A stretch of 64,000 bases of DNA, from the NCBI RefSeq assembly GCF_035762905.1, contig NZ_DASUCC010000146.1, positions 62,001 through 126,000 of the forward strand. Direction: 5' to 3'. Positions 32,889 through 44,552 of this stretch are shown piece after piece. The position numbers were made by a program, and so were the translations under genes. This DNA comes from DASYTH01 sp035762905 (lineage in GTDB: Bacteria > Actinomycetota > Actinomycetes > Mycobacteriales > Pseudonocardiaceae). The notes below the pieces were generated by a model that had not been told where the DNA came from, did no database searches, and saw only the letters and a program-made list of their open reading frames with translations. Each line of letters begins with the position of its first letter. Position 1 is the stretch's first letter.

Positions 32889-33835
32889 CACGCAACCCCT
32901 CCAGACCACCTGCGCTTCCGGGCGACCACGAACCGCACCGTGTCCGCGATCCAGTCCGAGTCGGTGCGCAGCACGAGATGGCCGCCACCGGCCCGGCGGA
33001 CGGCGGCGGCCACCTCGCCGCGATGCTCGGCGGCCGCGGCGCCGAACTCCTTACGTAGCAGGGCCGACGCATGCACCTCGCGCTGCCGGCCGGTCTCCGG
33101 GTCGGCCAGCACCACGGTGCCGACGTCGGGCAGATCGATGTCCCGGGGATCGAGCACCTCGATGGCGAGCAGGTCGTGCCGCGCGGACAGCGCGCGCAGC
33201 GGCCGCTGCCAGGTGGTCGGGCCGAGGAAATCCGAGATCACCACGGCCAGCCCGCGCCGGCGCGGCGGACGGCGCAGCTGCTCGACGGCCTCGGCCAGGT
33301 CGCCCCGGGTGCCTTCGGGCGCACGCGGCGTCTGCGCGATCGCGCGGACCAGCCCGCGGGCGTGCGCCAGCCCGCCGCGCGCCGGCAGCCGAACGGTGCG
33401 CTCGCCGGTGGCGATCACCGCGCCGATCCGGTTCCCGCCGCCGCCGGTCAGGTGCGCCACGGCGGCCACGGCGGCCACCGCGAGATCGCGCTTCTCGCAG
33501 GCCGCGGTGCCGAAGTCCAGGCTGGGCGACAGGTCGACCACCACCCAGGTCTCCAGCTCCCGGTCGGCGATGGTCTCCCGGATGTGCGCCTCGGTGGTGC
33601 GTGCGGTCACCGCCCAGTCCATCCGGCGCACGTCGTCGCCCGGCTGGTAGATGCGGGCCTCACCGGGCTCCGAGCCGGGCCCGGGCACCAGGCCGAGGTG
33701 GTTGCCCTGCAGCAGGCCGTCCAGCTTGCGCCGCACGTCCAGCTCGAGCAGCCGCAGCCCGGCCTCCATGCGCTCGCCCTGCAGGATCGGCGGCGCCCAG
33801 CGCGGGCGCTCCTTCTCCTTCTTCTCCCGGCTCAT
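32888..33835 (-). CDS. DUF58 domain protein
   Basis: A 315-residue protein whose central DUF58 signature is GEARIYQPGDDVRRMDWAVTARTTEAHIRE, followed by a VWA-like region (WVVVDLSPSLDFGTAACEKRD, RRGLAVVISDFLG). The N-terminus is highly charged (MSREKKEKERPRW). DUF58 proteins are cytoplasmic partners in MoxR/VWA systems; equivalent to Rv1480 by order. ATG overlaps the moxR stop (ATGA). A longer frame upstream is only a shadow of moxR. Confidence 0.9.
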   Translation of the reverse strand: MSREKKEKERPRWAPPILQGERMEAGLRLLELDVRRKLDGLLQGNHLGLVPGPGSEPGEARIYQPGDDVRRMDWAVTARTTEAHIRETIADRELETWVVVDLSPSLDFGTAACEKRDLAVAAVAAVAHLTGGGGNRIGAVIATGERTVRLPARGGLAHARGLVRAIAQTPRAPEGTRGDLAEAVEQLRRPPRRRGLAVVISDFLGPTTWQRPLRALSARHDLLAIEVLDPRDIDLPDVGTVVLADPETGRQREVHASALLRKEFGAAAAEHRGEVAAAVRRAGGGHLVLRTDSDWIADTVRFVVARKRRWSGGVA

Positions 33836-34884
33836 GGCCGGGACGCACCCACCGGCGACGAGTGGCCGCCGACCTGCGGCCGGGCCGAGACCTGCGGCAG
33901 CGGCACGGTCTGCAGCACCCGGGTGATGATGTGGTCGATCGGCACGCCGTCGGCCAGCGCGTCGTAGGAGAGCACCAGACGGTGCCGCAGCACGTCCGGC
34001 ACCACGTCCACCATGTCCTGCGGGAGGACGTAGTCGCGGCCGCGGACCAGGGCCAGCGCCCGGGCCGAGGCCACGATGCCGAGGCTGGCGCGGGGGGAGG
34101 CGCCGTAGGCCACCCAGCCGGCGACGTCGGTCAGGCCGTGCTCGCCCGGCGTCCGGGTGGCCAGCACCAGCCGCACGGTGTAGTCGACCAGCGCGTGGTG
34201 CACGAAGACGGTGGACGCGACGCCCTGCAGCCGGACCAGCTCGTCCGGGCTGAGCACCTGCTGCGGCACCGGCGGGCTGACGCCCATCCGGTAGACGATC
34301 TCGCGCTCCTCCTCGGCCGTCGGGTAGTCCACGATGATCTTGAAAAGGAACCGGTCGCGCTGCGCCTCGGGCAGCGGGTACACGCCCTCGTTCTCGATCG
34401 GGTTCTGGGTGGCGAGCACCAGGAACGGGTCGGGCATCGGGAAGGTCTGCCCGCCGATCGACACGTGCCGCTCGGCCATCACCTCGAGCATGGCCGACTG
34501 CACCTTGGCCGGCGCGCGGTTGATCTCGTCGGCGAGCACGAAGTTGGCCACCACCGGGCCCAGCTCGACGTCGAAGCTCTCCTTGCCCTGCCGGTAGATC
34601 CGGGTGCCGAGGATGTCGGCGGGCACCAGGTCGGGGGTGAACTGCACCCGGGAGAACGTGCCGCCGACCACCTTGGCGAACGTCTCGACGGCGAGCGTCT
34701 TGGCCACCCCGGGCACGCCCTCGAGCAGCAGGTGGCCGCGGGAGAGCAGGCCGACCAGCATCCGCTCCACCAGGCGGTCCTGCCCGACGATCACCCGCTT
34801 GACCTCGAACACGGTCCGCTCGAGCAGCTGGGCGTCGCGCGCCGGGGTGCTGGTCGAGGCCGCGGCTGGCGCAGGCTCGGTCAA
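33832..34884 (-). CDS. moxR: MoxR AAA+ ATPase
   Basis: A 350-residue MoxR ATPase. VIVGQDRLVERMLVGLLSRGHLLLEGVPGVAKTLAVETFA holds Walker A; NFVLADEINRAPAKVQSAMLEVMAE is Walker B; FLVLATQNPIENEGVYPLPEAQRDRFLFKI includes sensor 1. The likely start is TTG 34884: AGGAGG lies 9 bases before it, whereas the TTG at 34893 touches that site. First gene of the moxR-DUF58-VWA operon, equivalent to Rv1479. MoxR proteins act as chaperones in the maturation of protein complexes. Confidence 0.93.
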   Translation of the reverse strand: MTEPAPAAASTSTPARDAQLLERTVFEVKRVIVGQDRLVERMLVGLLSRGHLLLEGVPGVAKTLAVETFAKVVGGTFSRVQFTPDLVPADILGTRIYRQGKESFDVELGPVVANFVLADEINRAPAKVQSAMLEVMAERHVSIGGQTFPMPDPFLVLATQNPIENEGVYPLPEAQRDRFLFKIIVDYPTAEEEREIVYRMGVSPPVPQQVLSPDELVRLQGVASTVFVHHALVDYTVRLVLATRTPGEHGLTDVAGWVAYGASPRASLGIVASARALALVRGRDYVLPQDMVDVVPDVLRHRLVLSYDALADGVPIDHIITRVLQTVPLPQVSARPQVGGHSSPVGASRP

Positions 34885-34946
34885 CTTTGCCAACCTCCTG
34901 GGTACGGGGATGCGTCATCGCCGCGTATTAGGACACCTGATCAGCG

Positions 34947-34975
34947 GTGTGACGGCTGTGAAGACCCCGTCACAC
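34947..34975. promoter_or_regulatory. 9-bp inverted repeat upstream of moxR
   Basis: GTGTGACGG and CCGTCACAC separated by 11 bases, about 60 bases before the moxR start and overlapping the mobA stop. It could be an operator of the moxR operon or a weak terminator of mobA. Confidence 0.4.
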
Positions 34976-35518
34976 AAGATCGTTCGGAGTGTCCAGATCG
35001 GCCGCCTCACCCGGCCCGGCGGCGACCTCGACCACCGGCAGCGCGCCAAGCACCGAGCCGAGCGAGCGCCCGGCCGGCTCGGCCGGCAGCGCCCGGCGCA
35101 GCGGCCCGGTCCGCCACACGCCGATCAGCCACTGCCGCCGCCCGTCCTGGTCCACCAGCAGGGCCCCGGCGGCGTCCGGCGCGCGGCGCAGCGCCGCCCG
35201 CAGCCGATCCACAGTGGACAGACCGGCGGCGAGCAGGTCGGCGGCCAGCACGGCGACCTCGGTGGTGTCCGGCGGAACCTCGGCAAGGCCGGCGGCGAGC
35301 CCGGCAAGCGGGCCGGTCCCCGGCGGGTCCTCGCGGGCCCAGCGCACCGGCCCGGGCACCGGTCGTGCCGGCCCGACCACCACCACCGGCTCGGCCCCGG
35401 CCACCGCGTCCAGCGCCCTGCGCAGCAGGGTGCGGCCACCAACCTCGATCATCACCTTGTCCACACCGGACATTCGCGATGCCCGGCCCCCGGCCAGGAT
35501 CACCGCCGCGAACGCCAC
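34970..35518 (-). CDS. mobA: Molybdenum cofactor guanylyltransferase-like (MobA)
   Basis: A 182-residue nucleotidyltransferase of the MobA/NTP_transf_3 fold, which attaches GMP to molybdopterin. Motifs: AAVILAGGRASRMSGVDKVMIEVGGRTLL (nucleotide-binding LAGG..RMG..K), VAVLAADLLAAGLS in place of the usual metal-binding DxP, and a final DLDTPNDL. The aspartate in ADLL is kept but the following proline is lost. GTG 35518 lacks a Shine-Dalgarno; TGTAAT lies 6 bases before it, so it may be leaderless. It sits between the NlpC/P60 gene and moxR, where mycobacteria have no such gene. Confidence 0.85.
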   Translation of the reverse strand: MAFAAVILAGGRASRMSGVDKVMIEVGGRTLLRRALDAVAGAEPVVVVGPARPVPGPVRWAREDPPGTGPLAGLAAGLAEVPPDTTEVAVLAADLLAAGLSTVDRLRAALRRAPDAAGALLVDQDGRRQWLIGVWRTGPLRRALPAEPAGRSLGSVLGALPVVEVAAGPGEAADLDTPNDLV

Positions 35519-35525
35519 CCGGGGA

Positions 35526-36803
35526 TTACAGCAGCCGCACGGCGAACGGCGCGATCCCCCCGTAGCGGACCGAGGCGATCCGCACGTGCGCGCCCGAGTA
35601 CGGCGCCTCGACCATCTGCTCGTTGCCGAGGTAGAGCGCCACGTGGTGGATCCGCCCGCCGGTCTGCCAGAACAGCATGTCGCCCGGCGCCATGTCGTCC
35701 AGCGGCACCCGCCGGCCGCGCTCGGCCTGGTAGCCGCTGTAGTGCGGCAGCGAGATCCCGACCCCGGCGAACGCGTAGATCATCAGACCGGAGCAGTCGA
35801 ACCCGATCTTCTGGTAGTCGCCGAACGCGTCGGCAACGCCGCCGTCCCGCATGCCCCTGGTCGGACCGTTGGCGTTGCCGCCGCCCCAGGCGTAGGTGAC
35901 GCCGAGTTGGGCCAGTGCCCGCTCGATCACCACCCGGACCCGGCCGCCGGCCGGCAGTCCGGCCGCGCCGCCGCGGGCCCGCGCCGCATCCTCCCGCTGC
36001 TTGGCCGCGAGCCACTCCAGGTAGCGCTGCCGTTGGTGCTCCAGCCCGCCGGCCCGGGCCTGGGCGGCGGCCAGCGCCTGTTCGGCGGCGTCCCGGGCGG
36101 CGATCAGCTCCTTGGCCCTGGCCACCTGGTCGCGCTGGGCCGCCCGGGCCGCCTCGGTCGCCGCGTCGGCGGCCCGCTTGGCCCGCTCGGCCTCCGCCTG
36201 TTTGGCGTTGGCCAGGTCCAGCGCGGCCCGCGCGGCCGAGTCCTTGTTGGCCTTGTCCACCCGGGCCCGGTCCAACTCGGCCATCGCGTCGATCGCGCTG
36301 CCGCTCACCGAGTTCAGCAGCTGGATCTTGGCCAGCAGGTCCTCCACGCCCTGCGCGCCGAGGTAGGCCGACACCGAGCCGATCGTGCTGCCCTGCTTGA
36401 AGCTGCCGGCGACGAACGCGTCCACGTCCCGGCGGGCCTGCTCGACCACCCGTCCGGCGCCGTCGGCCTCGCGCCGGGCGGCCTCGGCGTCGGCCCGGGC
36501 CACCCGGGCCGCCTCCTCGGCCGCCTGCAGGTCGACAAGGGCCTTGTTGGCCTCCTCCAGCTTCAGCTCGACCTCGGCCTGCAGCGCGATCAGCTTCGCC
36601 TCGGCGTCGGCCACGCGGCTGGTCAGCTCGCCGACCTGGCCCGCCCTCGCCTTCGCGTCCGCCCGGCTGTCCCGCAGCTCCGCGTCGCTCGGGTTGGGCG
36701 GGGGCGGCGGAGCCTCGGCGCCGGCCGGGACCGGGGCGAGGGTCAGCAGCAGGGCGACGGACGCGGCCGTGACGCCGGCCGCTCGCACTCGCCGGGTCAG
36801 CAC
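35526..36803 (-). CDS. Secreted NlpC/P60 peptidoglycan hydrolase, RipA-like
   Basis: A 425-residue exported endopeptidase (family C40) that cleaves stem peptides at cell division. Signal peptide at ~1-30 (GVTAASVALLLTLAPVPAGAEA), a Pro-rich linker, then a long coiled coil of Ala/Arg/Glu heptads (~45-285) and a C-terminal NlpC/P60 domain: catalytic Cys in GFDCSGLMIYAFAG, His in GGRIHHVALYLG. Architecture and position match RipA/RipB (Rv1477/Rv1478), but only one copy is present. GTG 36803 has GGAGG 7 bases upstream. Confidence 0.93.
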   Translation of the reverse strand: MLTRRVRAAGVTAASVALLLTLAPVPAGAEAPPPPPNPSDAELRDSRADAKARAGQVGELTSRVADAEAKLIALQAEVELKLEEANKALVDLQAAEEAARVARADAEAARREADGAGRVVEQARRDVDAFVAGSFKQGSTIGSVSAYLGAQGVEDLLAKIQLLNSVSGSAIDAMAELDRARVDKANKDSAARAALDLANAKQAEAERAKRAADAATEAARAAQRDQVARAKELIAARDAAEQALAAAQARAGGLEHQRQRYLEWLAAKQREDAARARGGAAGLPAGGRVRVVIERALAQLGVTYAWGGGNANGPTRGMRDGGVADAFGDYQKIGFDCSGLMIYAFAGVGISLPHYSGYQAERGRRVPLDDMAPGDMLFWQTGGRIHHVALYLGNEQMVEAPYSGAHVRIASVRYGGIAPFAVRLL

Positions 36804-36963
36804 CTGGGCACCTCCAGCATGGGCAGTCCCACGTGACAACTGTGCCACTCGGCGCACATTCGACCCACTCGTAACAGCCGGAACTGAATCCTCGTGGACA
36901 ACATTCGCCCCATGGAACCCGGGCGGGTCACGGTCCGTGACGATCGACTGGGAGCATGGCCCG

Positions 36964-37425
36964 GTGCGCTCCCGCCCCGGCCCGCCCGGCACCGCCGGTG
37001 CGGTGGCCGCCGGCGCCGGTCTGGTGCTGGTCGCCGCCGGAACGTTCCTGCCCTGGTTCCGGTCCGGCGTGGTGCTGCGCAACAGCTACGAGGTGATCGG
37101 CCTGCTCCGGACGATCGGGTTGCTGGACGGCGGCCCGTTCGAGCTGGCGCTGGCCGCGTGGACGATGACCATCCCGATGATCACCCTCTGTGTCGCCGCC
37201 TATGCGCTGGGTTTCCGCAGGACAGCCGCAACGTTGACGGCGACCGTCGCGATAATCTGCGGAACCGTGGGCGGCATCGCGGCCGTCGAAAGCGGTAACA
37301 ACCGCGTGATCGCGGGCCTCGGTCCCATGGTCGTTTTCGTGGGGGGCGTCGTGGCCTTGATCGGGGTTGTCGGCATGTTCATCGGACGTCGCCGAGGTGC
37401 GACCGTTCCAGGAGGGGAACCGTGA
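36964..37425 (+). CDS. Four-helix membrane protein of unknown function
   Basis: A 153-residue integral membrane protein with four hydrophobic segments (AGAVAAGAGLVLVAAGTFLPWF, LALAAWTMTIPMITLCVAAYALG, TLTATVAIICGTVGGIAAV, MVVFVGGVVALIGVVGMFIG) and short loops. Not recognised as a named family. GTG 36964 has GGGAG about 9 bases upstream. Its stop overlaps the next start (GTGA), so it is co-translated with the Pro/Gln-rich protein and may be its membrane partner. Confidence 0.75.
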   Translation: MRSRPGPPGTAGAVAAGAGLVLVAAGTFLPWFRSGVVLRNSYEVIGLLRTIGLLDGGPFELALAAWTMTIPMITLCVAAYALGFRRTAATLTATVAIICGTVGGIAAVESGNNRVIAGLGPMVVFVGGVVALIGVVGMFIGRRRGATVPGGEP

Positions 37426-38948
37426 CCTATCCAGGCCAAGGCGGCCAATGGCAGCCGCAGGATCCGAACAGCGGCGGCTTACCCGCGCAGCCCGGATACC
37501 CCCAACAGGGTGGCTATCCCCAACAGGGTGGCTACCCGCAGCAGGGTTACCCGCAGCAAGCGGGCTACCCGCAGCAGGGCGGCGGGTACTACCCGCAGAC
37601 CGGTCCCCAGCCGGCGCAGGGCTACCCCCAGACCGGTTCCCAGCCGGCCCAGGGCTACCCGCAGACCGGGCCGCAGCCGACGCAGCAGTACGGCCAGTAC
37701 GGGCAGCAGCAGTACGGCCAGGGCTACCCCCAGCAGCCGCAACGCCGCAGCCGGCGCGGCCTGATCATCGGCGCGATCGTCGCCGTGATCGCCATCGCGG
37801 CCGGCTCCGTGGTCACGGTGTGGGCGCTGAACAGCAGCGACGTCCAGGCCGGCGCCCCAAGCCCGACCGCGGCCGCCGACAACCTGGTCAGCGCGATCAA
37901 CAAGGGTGACCTGGCCGGCTTCTTCGCCACCCTGGCGCCGGCCGAGTCGTCGATCATGGTCGACCTGAACAAGGACCTGACCGAGGAGTTCAAGCGGCTC
38001 GAGATCTACAAGCAGGACGCCGACCCGAGCCAGATCCGCGGCGCCGAGATCAAGACCTCCGACCTGAAGTACGACGAGGCCGGCGCCGAACAGGTCAACG
38101 ACCACCTGACGATCACCAAGCTGGTCGGCGGCAAGCTGATCCTCGACTCCGACGTGAGCAAGCTGCCGTTCACCGAGCGGTTCCTGGAGGCCGCGTTCCC
38201 GGGTGGCCTGGACGCCAAGCCGGAGCACGAGGAACTGGACATCGCCGAGGCGACCAAGAACGGCCAGGAGCCGATCCGGATCGCCACGGTCAAGGTCGAC
38301 GACCAGTGGTACCCGAGCCTCTTCTACACGATCGCCGACTACGCGCTGCGCGACGAGAAGCGGGACTGGCCGAAGCAGGGCATCGCCAACAACGGCGCCG
38401 GCAGCCCGCAGGACGCGGTGCGCGACCTCGCGCAGGCGGCCATGGACGGCAACCTGGAGCGGGTGATCGAACTGCTCCCGCCGGACGAGATGGGCGTGCT
38501 GCACGACCTCGGCCCGGTGCTGCTGGAAGAGGCGGGCAAGACCGACAACCTGCAGGCCAAGATCACCCGGTTCGCCGCGGACACGCAGGACGTCACCGGC
38601 GGCCAGAAGGTCGTGATCAAGGAGGTCGAGGCCGAGTCCGATGGCCACAAGATCGTGGTGCGCCGGGACGGCGACTGCTACTCCTACCAGGCCGAGGACG
38701 AGAACGGGAAGTTCTGCGCCGACCAGGTGGCCGAACTGCTCGAGGAGGAGGGCGAGGTCCCGCCGCAGGCCCGCAAGGCGCTGGTGAACCTGGCCTCCGG
38801 GATGCTGAAGAACACCGGCGTGGTCACCACCGAGGTGGACGGCAAGTGGTACGTCAGCCCGCTGCGCACGTTCACCGACATCGAGCTGACCGTGTTCAAG
38901 AGCCTCACCGCGGACGACATCTACGCGCTGCTGAAGCTGGCCGAGTAG
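37422..38948 (+). CDS. Membrane-anchored protein with GYPQQ repeats and tandem extracellular domains
   Basis: A 508-residue protein. Residues 1-~110 are Pro/Gln/Gly/Tyr-rich with repeated GYPQQ(G/A) and QGYPQTG units on the cytoplasmic side. A basic RRSRRG precedes one membrane helix (LIIGAIVAVIAIAAGSVVTVWAL, ~117-140). Outside are two ~180-residue modules, each starting AxxxLVxAxxxGDLxxx (TAAADNLVSAINKGDL; DAVRDLAQAAMDGNLERV) and ending WYP/WYVSPL, similar to DUF4878/NTF2-like lumazine-binding folds. Two cysteines near residue 420 (DGDCYSYQ..KFCADQ) could form a disulfide. Likely envelope-associated; function unknown. Confidence 0.8.
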   Translation: MTYPGQGGQWQPQDPNSGGLPAQPGYPQQGGYPQQGGYPQQGYPQQAGYPQQGGGYYPQTGPQPAQGYPQTGSQPAQGYPQTGPQPTQQYGQYGQQQYGQGYPQQPQRRSRRGLIIGAIVAVIAIAAGSVVTVWALNSSDVQAGAPSPTAAADNLVSAINKGDLAGFFATLAPAESSIMVDLNKDLTEEFKRLEIYKQDADPSQIRGAEIKTSDLKYDEAGAEQVNDHLTITKLVGGKLILDSDVSKLPFTERFLEAAFPGGLDAKPEHEELDIAEATKNGQEPIRIATVKVDDQWYPSLFYTIADYALRDEKRDWPKQGIANNGAGSPQDAVRDLAQAAMDGNLERVIELLPPDEMGVLHDLGPVLLEEAGKTDNLQAKITRFAADTQDVTGGQKVVIKEVEAESDGHKIVVRRDGDCYSYQAEDENGKFCADQVAELLEEEGEVPPQARKALVNLASGMLKNTGVVTTEVDGKWYVSPLRTFTDIELTVFKSLTADDIYALLKLAE

Positions 38949-38960
38949 CCGCAGATCATC

Positions 38961-38995
38961 CGACGGCCCGCCACCGAGCCGGTGGCGGGCCGTCG
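38961..38995. terminator. Strong hairpin terminator
   Basis: A 15-bp perfect stem (CGACGGCCCGCCACC / GGTGGCGGGCCGTCG) with a GAGCC loop, starting 12 bases after the stop of the GYPQQ-repeat gene and before the acn promoter. Confidence 0.85.
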
Positions 38996-39062
38996 TGCGT
39001 CAGCCGCGGCTCCGACCAGCCGAGCACGCCGGTGAATCACCGCACAGCCCTCCTCGATCGAC

Positions 39063-39092
39063 TTGAACAGTTATACAGGACAAGCGTACTGT
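39063..39092 (+). promoter_or_regulatory. Promoter of aconitase
   Basis: -35 TTGAAC (39063-39068), 18-base spacer and -10 TACTGT (39087-39092), ~100 bases before the start codon. The AcnR-type operator occupies the spacer and the -10, so binding would block polymerase. Confidence 0.6.
39076..39091. promoter_or_regulatory. AcnR operator of aconitase
   Basis: CAGGACAAGCGTACTG matches the Corynebacterium AcnR motif CAGNACnnncGTACTG at every defined position. The acnR-like gene at 51202 has a related site in its own promoter. Confidence 0.8.
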
Positions 39093-39193
39093 TTAGGCCG
39101 GGAGGGCCGTGCGGGCGGGCCGCGTGCCAGTACGCGAGACTCGGTCCCGACGACCTTGAACTGACCTCCGCCCCACCCGAGATGGAGCCGGAC

Positions 39194-42004
<2,811 letters not shown>

Positions 42005-42094
42005 CCGGGATGGGGGCCGGGTTGGGTGCGGCGGTGACGCAGCCCACCGGGAACTTTCGCGCGGTTGGCGGCGGACCCGGGTCAGGATGGGGGT

Positions 42095-42811
42095 ATGTCG
42101 ACGACGCTGCTGGTGGCGGGGATCGCGCTGGCGCTCGGTGGGTTGATCCAGGGTGTGGTGGGGTTCGGGCTCGCGCTGGTGGCCACTCCGGTGCTCGCTC
42201 TGCTCGAGCCCGGCCTGCTGCCCGCCGCGTTGTTGCTGGTGACCATGGTGCACACCGGTCTGGCCGTACTGCGGGAGCATGAGCATGTCGACTGGACCGG
42301 GGTGGGCTGGGCGATGCTCGGCCGGTTGCCCGGCACCGTCGTCGGCGTGCTGATCGTGGACTCGCTGCCGCAGCGGGCCTTTTCGGTCGTGGTGGGCACC
42401 GTGGTGCTCGCGTTCACCGTGCTTTCGGTGCTGTCCTGGCGGCCCCGGCCGACCCCGCGCGCGCTCACCACCGCCGGGTTGGTGAGCGGCGCGTTCGGCA
42501 CCGCGATGGCGATCGGCGGACCGCCGGTGGCACTGCTGTACCAGCACGAGTCCGGCGCAAGGATCCGCTCGACGATGTCGGCCTTCTTCCTGGTCGGCGG
42601 GCTGGTTTCGGTGCTCGCACTGGCGGTGACCGGGCATCTGGATGGCGATGACGCCGTCTCGGCGGCGCTGCTGGCTCCGTTCCTCCTCGTCGGGTTCGCG
42701 CTGTCGGGACCCGCCCGCGGGCTGGTCACCGGTGGGCGGATCCGCTATGCCGTCGTCGGCCTCGCCGGGCTGAGCGCACTGGTGCTGATCGGGCGCAGCC
42801 TGCTCGGCTGA
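42095..42811 (+). CDS. TSUP-family transporter (TauE/SafE)
   Basis: A 238-residue integral membrane protein with about eight segments in two homologous halves (ALGGLIQGVVGFGLALVATPVLALLEPGLLPAALLL; GLVSGAFGTAMAIGGPPVALLY). The GVVGFG and GGPPVALL motifs are typical of TauE/SafE exporters of sulfite, sulfoacetate or related anions. CAGGAT ends 6 bases before ATG 42095, so the gene is probably leaderless; an upstream frame start at 42065 is unlikely. It converges on the S33 hydrolase gene. Substrate not determinable. Confidence 0.88.
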   Translation: MSTTLLVAGIALALGGLIQGVVGFGLALVATPVLALLEPGLLPAALLLVTMVHTGLAVLREHEHVDWTGVGWAMLGRLPGTVVGVLIVDSLPQRAFSVVVGTVVLAFTVLSVLSWRPRPTPRALTTAGLVSGAFGTAMAIGGPPVALLYQHESGARIRSTMSAFFLVGGLVSVLALAVTGHLDGDDAVSAALLAPFLLVGFALSGPARGLVTGGRIRYAVVGLAGLSALVLIGRSLLG

Positions 42812-42817
42812 CTCGGA

Positions 42818-44473
42818 TCAGGTGCTGCGCTCGGCGTCACCGGCCCGCGCCACCGTCGGGAACGGCGGCACGTTCGGATGGCACACCGTGCCGGGTCCGG
42901 GCAGCCGCAGGTCGATCAGGTAGGCGGTGGCGATGTTGTCGGTGCAGGTGCTGAACCCGAGGATGGTGTGCCCGAACGCGTCCGCGCTCACCAGCATGGC
43001 GTTGCCGAGCTGACGGGTCATCCGGCGGGCGAACTCGTACTGGGTGGCCGGGTCGTAGTAGTTCCCGTACACCAGCACGGGATTCGGCGTGCGGCGATTC
43101 CACGGTCCACTGTGGACATAACGGTTCCGCAGCGGCCAGTTCGGGCACAGCGCCGGATCGGCCCACGCCAGGTACCGGCCGAACGTGGGCATCGCCCGCT
43201 CGAACCGGTCCGCGATCGACGGGACCTGGTTCGGGCGATGGGTGAACGGCTTGTCCGTGCAGTTGACCGCGCCGTACGAGTCGTCCCCGGTGTACGGCGA
43301 GTCCGGCAGGCCCGGCCGGACGTCCAGCCTGCCGAGCTTTCCGTTGCCCAGCACCGACTGCACCGCCTGGCTGAGATTGGCGCCGGTCCGGGCGACGGCC
43401 GGCGGGTGGATCATGTCGTAGAGCACCTGCAGCACCACCGCCAGGTCGTCCAAAGCGGTCAGGTCGTACAGGATGCCGGTGATCTCGGCGACGAACACGT
43501 CGATACCCACCACGGTGCCGTCCGGCAGCGTGAGCGGACCGTTGCGGCGCAGGTGGTCGCGTAGCTCGTCGAACTTCGCCCTCGGGTTCCCCTCGCTGAA
43601 CGCGCACGCCGGGCCGGCCGCGGCGCACCGGCGCAGGAACCCGTCCAGCGCGATCTCGAACCCGTTGGTGCGCTGCCGGTCGTACTCGAGGCCGTCGTGC
43701 AGCCGCAGGTGCGGATCGACGTTGCCGTCCAGGATGATCGCCCGCGAACGGTTCGGGAACAGGTTGACGTAGGTGGCGCCGAGCAGCGTGCCGTAGGAGA
43801 AGCCGAGGTAGTTCAGCTGGGCGTCACCGACCGCGGCGCGCAACAGATCCAGGTCCCTGGCAACGGCCTCGGTGGACATCTCCTCGAGCAACGGGCCGGC
43901 GAAGTCGGCGCAGAACCGGCCGTAGTCGCGCAACGCGGCCAGCGTCTCCCGCTCCTGCTGCCGGGTGATCGGCAGCAGCGCCATCCGGGCCAGCACCGCG
44001 TCGGCGTCCTCCTGGGTGGCGAAGCAACGCAGCGGGGTGCTCCTGGCGACGCCGCGCGGGTCGAAGCCGATCAGGTCGAACCGGTCCAGCACCGGCTGCT
44101 GGAAGATGAGCTGTCCGATCGTGGGCAGCCGGTAGCCGCTGCCGCCCGGACCGCCCGGGTTGAGGAACAGTGAACCGATCCGGTTCGCCTGGTCGCCCGC
44201 GGCCCGGCGCATCAGCGCGAGGTTGATCGTGCCGCGCCGGGGCCGGTCGTGGTCAAGCGGCACCACGTAGTCGGCGCAGCTGAACCGGAACTGCTCGGCC
44301 GGCGGGACGTTCGAGATGTCCGCGGGAGCACACGGTCCCCACACCACCGGGGCGGCGGGCGCCGCCTGCGGGGCGGACGCGGCGGTTCCCACCGGCAGCC
44401 CGGCGGCTAGCGAGCCGGCCGCGAGCACGGCGGCGGCGGCCACATGTCTCCACGCGCGTGATCCGAGAGCCAT
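42818..44473 (-). CDS. Secreted alpha/beta hydrolase, tripeptidyl-aminopeptidase (S33) type
   Basis: A 551-residue exported protease-like hydrolase. Signal peptide at ~1-33 (RHVAAAAVLAAGSLAAGLPVGTAASA). Oxyanion region GSLFLNPGGPGGSGY, nucleophile Ser in YLGFSYGTLLGATYVNLFP (~225), and a C-terminal TAP-like domain (NPVLVYGNYYDPATQYEFARRM with Asp, DAFGHTILGFSTCTDN with His). Matches SlpD/SlpE-type actinobacterial aminopeptidases that trim tripeptides from secreted proteins. Cysteines in the cap and C-terminal domains suggest disulfides. It lies alone, convergent with the TSUP gene. Confidence 0.92.
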   Translation of the reverse strand: MALGSRAWRHVAAAAVLAAGSLAAGLPVGTAASAPQAAPAAPVVWGPCAPADISNVPPAEQFRFSCADYVVPLDHDRPRRGTINLALMRRAAGDQANRIGSLFLNPGGPGGSGYRLPTIGQLIFQQPVLDRFDLIGFDPRGVARSTPLRCFATQEDADAVLARMALLPITRQQERETLAALRDYGRFCADFAGPLLEEMSTEAVARDLDLLRAAVGDAQLNYLGFSYGTLLGATYVNLFPNRSRAIILDGNVDPHLRLHDGLEYDRQRTNGFEIALDGFLRRCAAAGPACAFSEGNPRAKFDELRDHLRRNGPLTLPDGTVVGIDVFVAEITGILYDLTALDDLAVVLQVLYDMIHPPAVARTGANLSQAVQSVLGNGKLGRLDVRPGLPDSPYTGDDSYGAVNCTDKPFTHRPNQVPSIADRFERAMPTFGRYLAWADPALCPNWPLRNRYVHSGPWNRRTPNPVLVYGNYYDPATQYEFARRMTRQLGNAMLVSADAFGHTILGFSTCTDNIATAYLIDLRLPGPGTVCHPNVPPFPTVARAGDAERST

Positions 44474-44552
44474 GCCGTGCCTCTCTCCCCTGCCGAGCGA
44501 CCGGATGCCGCTGCAGAACGGGGACGAGACTCACACGATCCCGACGCGGTCG

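Noticed and set aside
34947..34975. CRP-type binding site
   Set aside because: TGTGA/TCACA arms are present, but the spacing is much longer than the 6 bases of a CRP/FNR site.
37480..37740. Tandem repeats as a possible CRISPR or satellite array
   Set aside because: The repeats are in-frame GYPQQ codons of one gene, with irregular spacing and no spacers.
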